Source of the DNA: Rhodothermales bacterium
Lineage (GTDB): Bacteria > Bacteroidota > Rhodothermia > Rhodothermales > Bin80
DNA length: 64,000 nucleotides
Direction: 5' to 3'
Assembly: GCA_951812585.1 (NCBI GenBank)
Contig: OX638318.1
Span: forward strand, 1,082,819-1,146,818
Shown here piece by piece: positions 17,930-26,248 of the stretch (position 1 is its first letter; each line of letters starts with the position of its first letter). The position numbers and the translations under genes were made by a program. Under the pieces are notes generated by a model that saw only the letters and a program-made list of their open reading frames with translations, had not been told where the DNA came from and searched no databases.

Positions 17930-18332
17930 ATGACCCCGGTCGGTGAACTTGAAGCCCAGACCCAGCGGCGGGTCATCGCGCTCTTCGGTACGGCCTCGGC
18001 TACCGATACCTCGGCGACTGGCGGGACCGAGACGACAACCGCAACGTCGAACCTGGGATCCTCACCCGCTTCCTCAAGCGTGGCGGCCATTCCGCGAATC
18101 TGATCACGAAGGCCCGCGCGAAGCGCGAAAAAGCCACCGCGCTGGGCGGAAGCCGCACCCTCTACGAAGCCAATCGGGACATTTACGACCTCCTCCGGTA
18201 CGGCGCGAAAGTGAGTCCCGGAGTCGGCAAGAACACGCTCACTGTCCATCTGATCGACTGGAGTAATCCGCCTGCCAACGACTTCGCCATCGCCAAAGAG
18301 GCCACGGTCGATGGCCGGAACACCAAGCGGCA
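17930..18332 (+). pseudogene. hsdR 5' fragment (type I restriction subunit)
   Basis: MTPVGELEAQTQRRVIALF opens like HsdR. A 1-nt loss near 17988 shifts the frame, then LGYRYLGDWRDRDDNRNVE, LYEANRDIYDLLRYGAKVSP, LTVHLIDWSNPPANDFAIAK and VDGRNTKR continue the HsdR N-terminal nuclease domain. The match ends right after NTKR, where the catalytic region should follow. The helicase and C-terminal parts are missing. Start overlaps the previous gene by ATGA. Confidence 0.87.
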
Positions 18333-18355
18333 AGCACTTCGCCCGGCTCGCACAG

Positions 18356-19468
18356 TCAATCCGGGGCCGCGGCCCCGAGGATGGGGCGCACTTCGTGAAC
18401 CGGCTTGTCTTCGATGGACTCCATCGATTCGCCGTGAGCGGGCTTGGGACGTGCGGCGGCAAGCGACGCAACAAAGGGCGGATACACCACGCCCGCCTCG
18501 GTGATGATTGCCTTGATCAAGTGGCCGGGCGTAACGTCAAACGCCGGGTTGTACACCTGCACGCCCGCCGGCGCGGTACTTCGCCCGAATCCGTGCGTGA
18601 CTTCACTGGAAGCCCGCTCTTCAATGACGATGCCATCACCGGAGGGCGTGTCCCAGTCCACGGTGGATAACGGCGCAGAAACGTAGAACGGCAGGCCGTG
18701 CGCCTTTGCCAAAAGCGCCAGCCCGTACGTCCCGATCTTGTTGGCTGTATCTCCGTTGGCAGCGATGCGGTCTGCGCCAACGATAACCGCGTCAACACGC
18801 CCTTCCTTCATCACATGTGCAGCCATGGAATCGGTAATGAGCGTGGCGTCAACGCCGGCCTTGGCAAGCTCCCAAGCCGTGATCCGACTCCCCTGCAGAA
18901 GCGGTCGCGTCTCATCAACATACGCCCGCAGATGCATGCCCTCGTCGCGGGCTACCAAGAGCGGTGCCAGCGCCGTGCCGTAGCCGCTGGTTGCCACACC
19001 CCCGGTATGACAATGCGTCAGAAGGGTCATCCCGCTGCGGAAAAGCCCGAGGCCGTGGATCGCCAGTCGGCGCCCCGCCGCACGGTCCTCGCCCTCTATC
19101 GCCCGTGCTTCGCTCAGCAGCGCTTCATACAGCAGCGCCTGGGTCGAATCCGCCTGCGCTGCAGCACGTCGCATGCGGCGCATAGCGCTCGGCAGGTTCA
19201 CCGCGGTGGGCCGGGCCGATTCCAGAAGCGAAGCAGCCGCGTGTACTGCCGCACGAAAATCGGGAAGTGGCAATCGCGCAGACAGCACCACACCATAAGC
19301 CGCGGCAATACCGATGGCCGGGGCACCCCGAACGCGCAGCATCCGGATAGCCTCAGCCATGGCTGCCGGCGTGCTGATTTGCAGCCACTGCTCCTGGGCC
19401 GGCAACAGCGTCTGGTCCAGCAGATTGACCAAGCGCGCAGTCTCGTCAAAGACCAGCGGTACAATCAC
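18356..19468 (-). CDS. mtnA: S-methyl-5-thioribose-1-phosphate isomerase
   Basis: MtnA converts methylthioribose-1-phosphate to the ribulose form in methionine salvage (cytosol). Family motifs are present: VRGAPAIGIAAAYG, LLTHCHTGGVATSGYGTAL (catalytic Cys region), ITDSMAAHVM, VGADRIAANGDTANKIGTY (catalytic Asp) and HLIKAIITEAGVVYPP. The start is GTG 19468. The C-terminus is about 20 residues longer than usual and ends beside the restriction relic. The first 12 codons are duplicated 71 bp upstream in a mini-ORF whose TGA overlaps the GTG. The upstream PorV-like gene is on the same strand. Confidence 0.95.
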   Translation of the reverse strand: MIVPLVFDETARLVNLLDQTLLPAQEQWLQISTPAAMAEAIRMLRVRGAPAIGIAAAYGVVLSARLPLPDFRAAVHAAASLLESARPTAVNLPSAMRRMRRAAAQADSTQALLYEALLSEARAIEGEDRAAGRRLAIHGLGLFRSGMTLLTHCHTGGVATSGYGTALAPLLVARDEGMHLRAYVDETRPLLQGSRITAWELAKAGVDATLITDSMAAHVMKEGRVDAVIVGADRIAANGDTANKIGTYGLALLAKAHGLPFYVSAPLSTVDWDTPSGDGIVIEERASSEVTHGFGRSTAPAGVQVYNPAFDVTPGHLIKAIITEAGVVYPPFVASLAAARPKPAHGESMESIEDKPVHEVRPILGAAAPD

Positions 19469-19540
19469 GGGCGTGCACCTGGCAGGCGTTCGCCGGAAAG
19501 AACACGCGCAGCCTCGTCAAAGACCAGCGGTGCAATCACG
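19434..19540 (-). repeat. 36-bp duplication of the mtnA start
   Basis: 19434-19469 and 19505-19540 are direct copies with 34 of 36 positions equal, offset 71 bp. The repeated unit holds the GTG start and the first 11-12 codons of mtnA (I-V/A-PLVFDE). The copies are separated by 35 bp of unrelated sequence. Confidence 0.9.
19465..19539 (-). other. 24-codon mini-ORF coupled to mtnA
   Basis: From GTG 19539 the copy of the mtnA start reads IAPLVFDEAARVLSGERLP and ends GARP-TGA, the stop overlapping the mtnA GTG as GTGA. It starts 3 bp after the PorV-like stop. It could couple translation of the two genes; it may equally be a by-product of the duplication. Confidence 0.5.
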
Positions 19541-19542
19541 AC

Positions 19543-20688
19543 CTATGGCGCGGCTGCTCTCCGCAAGCCATCGCGCTCCAAGCTGAAATGGACAGAGATG
19601 CGGTGCGAATATCCCAGTGCAGCAACAAGGCCGCCAAAGTCCCCGAAGCCGTAATCAATGGTGAGTGCTGAGAGCCGAAGCCCCGCGCCCACCGCCGGCA
19701 CGATATCCAACCCGTAGGCTTCACCGCTGCTGATCCGGCTGAGCCCAGCGCGCAGGGCAATTACATCCTTAAAGGAAAACTCCGCGCCAGCCCGGGGGTG
19801 CATAGAGATCGCCCCCACATTGAATGCGTTGGCCTGCTGCCCGTCGAAGGCCAGATCCAGGTCCAGGCCCAAGGCAACAGAGCTTGTGAGGCCTACCGGC
19901 AGGATCAGCCCGCTGCCTAAGCGTGCCACGGGAAGCACCAGAAAAGTCTCACCCGTCGGCAACTCCTGCGCAAACACTTCTTCGAAGGTATACGGCAGTC
20001 CAGTGTTGGGATTGGTGCCCTCCACGGCAAAGGCGGATGTGTTGACACTCCAACTCTGCAGCATCGTGCTGGCATCCTGCAGCTGAACGCCCAGCAGATA
20101 ACGCTTGCCTCGGCGCTGCGCACCCACATCAAAGCTGTAACCCCAAGCGTCCGCAAAGTCGCCGATGGCGCGGCGAATAATCTTGGCCGAAATGCCTACA
20201 TAGTACTTGCGATGAAGACGACGGGCATAGCTTACAAACAGCGCCATGTCCGCCGCAGAAAAGCTGCTGATGTGCGACTCCGTGTTCGCCTTCGGTGTGT
20301 TGCGCTCTGCGTCCCACGCATTCAGCGTGTTCTTGATGTCATTGACACCGCTGCGAAAGAAGCTCAGCCCAACGGTGCTAGCGCTGTTGACCGGATAGGC
20401 GACCGCCGCGTAGTCAAAGGAAACGATGCCGGCGAACCGCTCGGCATGCATGTAGGCGAACTCGGGATAAAGCGCCATGCCGAGGCCGGCCGGATTCCAG
20501 TACCCACTACCCACATCCTGCGCTAAGGCTACGTGCGCACCACCCATCGCAAGAGCGCGGGCGCCGACCCCGCCAGCCAAAAAGTCCGCACCGTACTTGG
20601 CAACGCGCTGGGCGGACGACGCATACGGCAGCCCAAGGGACAATGCTGCCACCACAAGCGGAAGCCAGAACGATTTGCGAATGGACAA
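19543..20688 (-). CDS. PorV/PorQ-type outer-membrane beta-barrel
   Basis: The mature part opens with the family signature FLAGGVGARALAMGGAHVAL and DVGSGYWNPAGL, as in PorV/PorQ and FadL-like barrels. Alternating strands follow to the end, closing with aromatic residues (ISVHFSLE). PorV and PorQ handle cargo at the type IX secretion translocon. The open frame begins at 20775, but the signal peptide (SIRKSFWLPLVVAALSLGLP ... SSAQ) fits a TTG start at 20688, giving 381 residues. It is upstream of mtnA with only a mini-ORF between. Assignment to PorV or PorQ proper cannot be decided here. Confidence 0.82.
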   Translation of the reverse strand: MSIRKSFWLPLVVAALSLGLPYASSAQRVAKYGADFLAGGVGARALAMGGAHVALAQDVGSGYWNPAGLGMALYPEFAYMHAERFAGIVSFDYAAVAYPVNSASTVGLSFFRSGVNDIKNTLNAWDAERNTPKANTESHISSFSAADMALFVSYARRLHRKYYVGISAKIIRRAIGDFADAWGYSFDVGAQRRGKRYLLGVQLQDASTMLQSWSVNTSAFAVEGTNPNTGLPYTFEEVFAQELPTGETFLVLPVARLGSGLILPVGLTSSVALGLDLDLAFDGQQANAFNVGAISMHPRAGAEFSFKDVIALRAGLSRISSGEAYGLDIVPAVGAGLRLSALTIDYGFGDFGGLVAALGYSHRISVHFSLERDGLRRAAAP

Positions 20689-21049
20689 TGGAGCCAAGGT
20701 CAGGGACTGTAATACACACCGCCGCCAAGATGCATGCAGCTGAGTGGTGCACAGGCAAGCAAAGGTGCGGATCAATGGTACGCACCGGACTACCTTATGA
20801 TCGCGCAGGCCTCACAACGGGGTTTCGCTGCGGCACCTCTTTACATGCGCCAAGAGACTCAGCAGTGCCAGACAAAAGTGGAGGCGTGCCTTAAGGCTCG
20901 CAGCACGATGCTCCTGAACACTTCGCCTCCGAAGAACACGAACGCTGCAGAGCAGAACGCTCCTGCGTGTGCTGTTTGGCGAGCTGCCAACCGACGAATG
21001 CACATGCTGGAGATTAGTGCTGCGACTGGCGACTCAGCTTCTCCGTGCG
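20689..21049. other. Intergenic, no gene seen
   Basis: About 360 bases between the PorV-like start and the end of the DUF6807/cytochrome gene. It holds only short ORFs without protein-like sequence, and probably the promoter of the PorV-mtnA unit. Confidence 0.45.
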
Positions 21050-24000
21050 CTAGGGCCCGGGTACCTGCTCCGTAGTCCGGAGGAAGGCAAAAAGATCCAG
21101 CACCTCCTGCTCGCTAAGCGGCGCAAGAAGCCCCTCGGGCATGAGCGACATGTTCGATACCTCCAAAGACTGGATGTCGCTTCTGTTGAGCACAACGTCG
21201 GGCTGTCCTATCAGGCGCATGGTGAGCAGCCGATCCGTTTCTGCGGCAATGCTTCCCAGATGCGTTCGGCCATCGCGCATTGTGGCAATGACCATCCGGT
21301 AGGCTTCCTGGATCTCCTCACTGGGACTGATTACGTTGCTGAGCACGTAATCCAGGTTCGAACGGTTCGATCCGGTGAGGTCTGGCCCAAGCAGCCCGCC
21401 TTCGCCGTACATCTGGTGACAGGCACCGCACGCCGCTACAAACACCCGACGCCCTCGCTGGGGATCCGCAAGGCCTAAGGCCTCGTCGGTCAGCAGCGCG
21501 CGCAGCCTCGCGTCCAGCACATCCTTGTCCGCAGCCATATGATCGATCGGACCCCACACCTCTACGAACCCGCTGCCTACCACGCGCCGGAGCTGCCGTG
21601 CCACATGCGCCGGCACCTCCGTCCGGGCAACGAGGCCGGACTGGATTGCCTCCGTAAGCATCCACCCGTATAGCGGACGCGCGGCAAGCGCCTGCACCGC
21701 CTCTGCTCTTTCCACAGGCTCCAGGTCCGGGTACAGAGCCAAAAGGCGCTGGCCCAAATCCTCATCTGCAAACGCCGCTACAGCGCGTATGGCGTCCAGC
21801 CGCAGGGACGCGTCCTCCAGGAGCGCAGGCAGAGCATCCTGCAGCTCCACGCGCTGGTCCAGTGCCATTCGCTGCAGCGCGACGCGCCTGCGTGCCAGGT
21901 CCGCGTCCGCGTCAAGTAGCGTGAGAGCCATCGCCTGGGCCGACTCCGCGTCATTAAAGTGCTGCGTGACCTGCGTGATCAGCGGCTCAACCCGCCGGTC
22001 GCGTGCCAGCGCCGCCGCTGCGTCGGGCCAGCCCGCAGGCCTCGGCACGTCGCGCTTCCCCTCAAGACCCGCCAACATCCCTTGCAAGAGCGGCTCGCGT
22101 ACCTTGCGCATGGACACAAGCGCTGCAACAAGCGACTCCGTCTGATCCGCGTCTACTAATCGCCGGGCTATGAACTTTGTGACCGTAGGAATCTTGGATT
22201 CGCTGGCTGTCGCCAGTGCTTGTGCAGGATCTTCAGCGACCAGGTCCTCTATGCCCGTCCACAACAGGATCGGAATGTTGTGATCATTGGCATCCTCTTC
22301 GCGGCCCAAGAGGGCTGCCGCAAGACGCCAACGATTCGAACCATCCAGCCGCTGCAGGGCCGCCGCCAAATACTTGCGAACTACCGCTGATCGGTCTCGC
22401 TCCCCCATGCGCACGAGGCGATCCACAACCTGCGCAGTGGGATTCTTCTCTTCCATGACCAGCTGAATAGCCCAGGCCCGTACGTACTCTGCGGGATCGT
22501 CCATCGCCTCCAAGAGGCGCGCCGTGGATAGCAGCCCGGTGATGTGTAGCGTCCACAGTGCCTTAAGGCGCACCGTCGTCGTGGACGCCGCATCAAACTG
22601 CGCCGAAAGCCATGCCGCTGCGTCGGCCTGTATGGGCCGCACGGTGGCCCGATGCTGCAGAATCACGCGGGCGCGCCGCGCATGCCAGTCGCTGGCGCTT
22701 TCCTGGAGCCTTGCCAGCGCAGCATCGGACAACGTTCTGAGGTCCGCGTAGCGCCCCTCCCAATCTTCGGCCGGAGAATCGACAGGAACAATCCGGAAGA
22801 TGCGGCCCGTGTCCTTGTCGTGAACATCAGCCCCGCAGATGTCGGCATCATGCCAGTCCAAAACATAGAGACCGCCCTCAGGGCCAATCTCCATGGAGAA
22901 ACCGACCCACTGCGCATTGTTGGCCAGCGCAAAGTCGTCTCCATGACGCGCGATAAAACCCGAGCCTTGAGGCTCCAGCACATCGCTGAGCACCGCATGC
23001 TCGTGGATGTTGGCCATGAACAAGCGGCCCTGCTCGCGCGCTGGAAAAGCATCTGATTGGTATATGCGCGCGCCGCCATGGGCGGACCGGTGACGGTGGT
23101 CTACGATGTGGCCGATGTCTTCGTAGATATACGGGTTGAAATGCCGGCCACCCTGGCGCTGGTAGATGCCCCCAGGGATAACATGGAACAGATGCGGGAT
23201 AACACAAGCGCTGATGAACAGCTCGCCATGCTCATCGTAGTCGATCCCCCACGGATTGCTGAAACCGTGCGCTACGACTTCGAAGACCTCCTTGGTCGGG
23301 TGGTACCGCCACACGCCCCCGTCTATGTCCACACCCTCGCTTTCCAGCAGGTCCTCCGGGAAAGGATCACCGCCGCGATAGATTGCGGCGGACGACGGCG
23401 GCTTGCGGATCTTGCTTGCTGTAGCAAAACCCTCCAGCCCATACAACCAGCCATCCGGACCCCAGTGCAAGCTGTTGACCGTCTCGTGGCGATCCCGGAT
23501 GCCCCACCCCGTAAGCAGAATCTCCACCTCGTCCAGGTCTGCCCGGTCATCGTGGTCCCGATCCGGCACGAACAAAAGATGGGGCGGCGCGCCGATAAAG
23601 ACGCCATCGAACCCAACGGCCAAAGCCGCAGGGAAGGCGATGCCTTCCATAAATACCGTGCGCACATCAGCCTTGCCATCACGATCAGTGTCTTCCAGGA
23701 TTACGATGCGGCTGTCGCCGGAGGCCGAAAACCCGCTACTCCGCGACTCGTAGTCACGGTTCTCTGCAACCCATAGTCGCCCCCGATCATCCCATGCGAA
23801 AGCCATCGGCTGCGTCAGCATCGGCTCGCCCGCCCAGGCCGTGACTGCATACCCGTCGGGCAGCGTCATCGCGGCAGCCGCCTCCTCCGGCGTCAGATAG
23901 TCCGCCTCCATCGCTTCCTGCTGCGCTATGCCCCACAGCGATGCGATCGAATAGGTGGCGCCTTCCTGGCCTGTGTACGCTTCCCACCGGGCACGCATCG

Positions 24001-24871
24001 CTACGTCATCCAAGACACCGGTATAGACCATCAGCCGGTGCCGAATGGTTTCCTCGCTGCCCTCAGGAATGTGCCAGTCACCCATGCGGGCGCGCACCGG
24101 GCCAACGCCAAGCTGCCCGTCAACGCGCCATGGTTGCGGAAATCCGTTGTTGCTCGGATGATCAAAGATGGCTACATGCGCGAAGTCGCTGCGACCTTCG
24201 AGCTGCATGCCCACATCCAGCCACATCGCACGCTTGCCTTCGGCCAGCCTGTTGCGCTGGCGCGCAGCATTGACAGCCTGCCCTTCAATGCCCGGATGCC
24301 AAGGCATGCGCAAAAAGAGGCCGCCATAGTCATACTCGCCAATCGTTACATCTGCAAGCGCCCGGCCACGCCAGACCAGATCCAGTACAAACATTTGATC
24401 CTCTACGGCCACGGACCACTGCTGCGTCTCGCTGAGTACCGCCGCCCCCGTGGAATCCAACAGGTCATAGACCGTCTCCCAGCGGACGCGCACACCTTCG
24501 TCTGTTACCACCACTACGGTGTCGCGCCGCCAGTAGTCGCCGCGCGGGTTGTGGAAATAGTCGCGCCCATTCAGACGGGTGAAACCCCAGTAGAGGCCGG
24601 TCTGATGGGGATGGTGGCCCGGGCTGTACTCTGTCACCTCGCTCAGGCCATCGGGCGTCATGATGGGATGCAGGAAGGGGCGGTGATCCGCCGCTGCATT
24701 CTGCACCACGATAGGACGCGGGTCGTTCAATCTGAATACGCTCAACGTCTGCGCCTCTTCGTCATGCATGAGGCGCAGCTGAGTCACCTTCGTGCTTTCG
24801 GAAGGCGCACAGGCCGCCAAGCACAGGCTTAACAGCAGTAGGCTGCCCCAAACTAAATTGCAGTTCCTCAT
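21050..24871 (-). CDS. DUF6807 + PVC-type membrane dehydrogenase + cytochrome c lipoprotein
   Basis: A 1273-residue lipoprotein (lipobox LCLAAC). Residues about 30-330 are a DUF6807 (PmoA-type) domain, with the typical HRPFLHPIMTPDG and SPGHHPHQTGLYWGF. From about 345 to 720 comes the PVC-type dehydrogenase propeller (LPDGYAVTAWAGEP, WDDRGRLWVAENRDY, HWGPDGWLYGLEG, YQRQGGRHFNPYIYEDI, ALANNAQWVGFSMEIGPEG). Helical HEAT-like repeats run from about 730 to 1130. A C-terminal cytochrome c domain has CGACH at 1148-1152, GPDLTGSNR, and a Met at about 1244 as possible axial ligand. It probably oxidises a sugar or alcohol in the periplasm. The fusion of DUF6807 to this family is unusual. It lies 12 bp downstream of rsmB. 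Confidence 0.88.
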   Translation of the reverse strand: MRNCNLVWGSLLLLSLCLAACAPSESTKVTQLRLMHDEEAQTLSVFRLNDPRPIVVQNAAADHRPFLHPIMTPDGLSEVTEYSPGHHPHQTGLYWGFTRLNGRDYFHNPRGDYWRRDTVVVVTDEGVRVRWETVYDLLDSTGAAVLSETQQWSVAVEDQMFVLDLVWRGRALADVTIGEYDYGGLFLRMPWHPGIEGQAVNAARQRNRLAEGKRAMWLDVGMQLEGRSDFAHVAIFDHPSNNGFPQPWRVDGQLGVGPVRARMGDWHIPEGSEETIRHRLMVYTGVLDDVAMRARWEAYTGQEGATYSIASLWGIAQQEAMEADYLTPEEAAAAMTLPDGYAVTAWAGEPMLTQPMAFAWDDRGRLWVAENRDYESRSSGFSASGDSRIVILEDTDRDGKADVRTVFMEGIAFPAALAVGFDGVFIGAPPHLLFVPDRDHDDRADLDEVEILLTGWGIRDRHETVNSLHWGPDGWLYGLEGFATASKIRKPPSSAAIYRGGDPFPEDLLESEGVDIDGGVWRYHPTKEVFEVVAHGFSNPWGIDYDEHGELFISACVIPHLFHVIPGGIYQRQGGRHFNPYIYEDIGHIVDHRHRSAHGGARIYQSDAFPAREQGRLFMANIHEHAVLSDVLEPQGSGFIARHGDDFALANNAQWVGFSMEIGPEGGLYVLDWHDADICGADVHDKDTGRIFRIVPVDSPAEDWEGRYADLRTLSDAALARLQESASDWHARRARVILQHRATVRPIQADAAAWLSAQFDAASTTTVRLKALWTLHITGLLSTARLLEAMDDPAEYVRAWAIQLVMEEKNPTAQVVDRLVRMGERDRSAVVRKYLAAALQRLDGSNRWRLAAALLGREEDANDHNIPILLWTGIEDLVAEDPAQALATASESKIPTVTKFIARRLVDADQTESLVAALVSMRKVREPLLQGMLAGLEGKRDVPRPAGWPDAAAALARDRRVEPLITQVTQHFNDAESAQAMALTLLDADADLARRRVALQRMALDQRVELQDALPALLEDASLRLDAIRAVAAFADEDLGQRLLALYPDLEPVERAEAVQALAARPLYGWMLTEAIQSGLVARTEVPAHVARQLRRVVGSGFVEVWGPIDHMAADKDVLDARLRALLTDEALGLADPQRGRRVFVAACGACHQMYGEGGLLGPDLTGSNRSNLDYVLSNVISPSEEIQEAYRMVIATMRDGRTHLGSIAAETDRLLTMRLIGQPDVVLNRSDIQSLEVSNMSLMPEGLLAPLSEQEVLDLFAFLRTTEQVPGP

Positions 24872-24883
24872 TTCGAATTGGAC

Positions 24884-26194
24884 TTAAGTGCGGCGCAGAC
24901 GAGCAGCAAAGGTGCCGTCGGCCATATGGCCGGGCGGCATCGTCCGCAAATATCCATCACTGGAAACGACTTTGCCCGGCAACTGCCCGCTGGCGGGCTC
25001 CAGCGCAAAGTTAGCATGGCGGTCACAAAAAGCGCCAATGCGTGCCTCGTTCTCCTCCGTTTCTATCGAGCATGTGCTGTAGACCAGCACGCCCCCGGGC
25101 TTCACGCACCGCGCGGCGGCGTCCAAGAGCTCGTCTTGGACACGCATGAGCCGGCTCAGGTCTTCCGGCGTACGACGCCACCGAAGGTCGGCCCGCTTTG
25201 CGAGAACACCCGTGCCCGTGCAGGGCGCATCGACAAGCACCCGGTCAGCGCGCGGCAGCGCCGCCGCGCGCGCGTCGGCCACGTGTGTGCGTATAATGGT
25301 GATCTGCTGCGCACGAGCGGCACGCGCAACCAGTCGCAGACGATTCGCGTGCTGATCTATTGCTACGAGTTCGCCGCGATTCTTCATGCGCAACGCCGCA
25401 TAGGTTGCCTTGCCGCCTGGCGCGGCGCACAGGTCCAACACTAGCTCCGAGGGCTGCGGGTTGAGCAGCCGCACGACCAGGCCCGCGCCCTCATCCTGCA
25501 CGGCGCAAACACCTTCGCTCAAAAGGCCTGCCCTCTGAATAGGCCCGGTCTGCGCGACGCGAATGAAGTCAGCCAGGTACGCCGATGTCTTCCAGCCAAC
25601 GTCAAGCCGGGTCAGGCAGGCACGCAATGCAGGCAGCGTTCCGACGAGCGTGTTGCAGCGCAGGCCGTACCACGGGCGGCTGTTGTTATGCATCAAGAAT
25701 GCACGCGTGCTGCCTGGACCGAGGCGCACGAGCCACCGGCGAACCATCCATGTAGGATGAGAATAGCGCACGGCAAGATCGTCAGCTAAATCTCCCGTGT
25801 CCGGCTGCGGCAACGCGGTGCGCAGCATAGCGCGCAGGATACCGTTGACCAGGCGGCCGGCGTCCGGTCGAACCGTCGACTTGGCCAACTGCACCGCGCG
25901 ATCCACGGCCACATGGGGTGCCTTCTGGGCGACGAAGCACCCATAGATGGCCATGCGCAGAATTTGCTTGAGGCGAGGCTCAACCTTCTTCAGGTTTCCG
26001 GAGTAATAAGCCGCAAGAAGAAAGTCCAGATACCGCCGCCAGCGCGTAACACCGGCGACCAGGTCGGTTGCCTGACGTGCCACATCGCGGTTCGTGCTGC
26101 TGCGGCGAACCTGACTGATGTATGCGCCGCCAAGCTCAATGCGCAAAAGCATCTGCATAGCCTGCGCAAGAGCCCTATCAGACGGGGATGTCAT
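24884..26194 (-). CDS. rsmB: 16S rRNA m5C967 methyltransferase
   Basis: The N-terminal NusB-like helical domain (residues about 1-140) is followed by the Rossmann methyltransferase: VLDLCAAPGGKATYAA (SAM binding), VDAPCTGTGVLAKRADLRW with the release Cys, and YSTCSIETEENE with the nucleophilic Cys. Start set at ATG 26194, where the NusB-like domain begins; ATG 26221 would add 9 residues. Length 436 is normal. It is divergent from the epimerase gene with 54 bp between, and followed at 12 bp by the large cytochrome lipoprotein, an odd operon partner. Confidence 0.95.
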   Translation of the reverse strand: MTSPSDRALAQAMQMLLRIELGGAYISQVRRSSTNRDVARQATDLVAGVTRWRRYLDFLLAAYYSGNLKKVEPRLKQILRMAIYGCFVAQKAPHVAVDRAVQLAKSTVRPDAGRLVNGILRAMLRTALPQPDTGDLADDLAVRYSHPTWMVRRWLVRLGPGSTRAFLMHNNSRPWYGLRCNTLVGTLPALRACLTRLDVGWKTSAYLADFIRVAQTGPIQRAGLLSEGVCAVQDEGAGLVVRLLNPQPSELVLDLCAAPGGKATYAALRMKNRGELVAIDQHANRLRLVARAARAQQITIIRTHVADARAAALPRADRVLVDAPCTGTGVLAKRADLRWRRTPEDLSRLMRVQDELLDAAARCVKPGGVLVYSTCSIETEENEARIGAFCDRHANFALEPASGQLPGKVVSSDGYLRTMPPGHMADGTFAARLRRT

Positions 26195-26248
26195 GCGGGC
26201 AATGGTCGTTTGTATGCCCACCTAATGTAACACCAAGCGCTTCAGCTC

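Larger units (their letters stand above)
16403..17933 (+). pseudogene. DUF4062 / AlbA_2 ATP-binding protein, broken
   Basis: Read as one protein: an N-terminal DUF4062 domain (TRIFISSVQREFARDREHLR, VYLDEVEGCEIYVGLFGTDY, SPTEREFDRA), then a Schlafen/AlbA_2-like and ATP-binding part (LTNAAVLLFGKAPQRF, EAIVNAVAHRDYTDNSSVQV, IEKVGTGTVDMIRRC). Next come five TTQE repeats and a winged helix (IGITPAGVKYHLDKLRKAG). Two lesions are visible: an in-frame TAG at 16550-16552 where the family has an open codon, and a frameshift from a 7-bp tandem duplication at 17411-17424. The gene sat between hsdS and hsdR and overlapped both by ATGA, so it belonged to the restriction operon, probably as a defence accessory. 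Confidence 0.85.
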
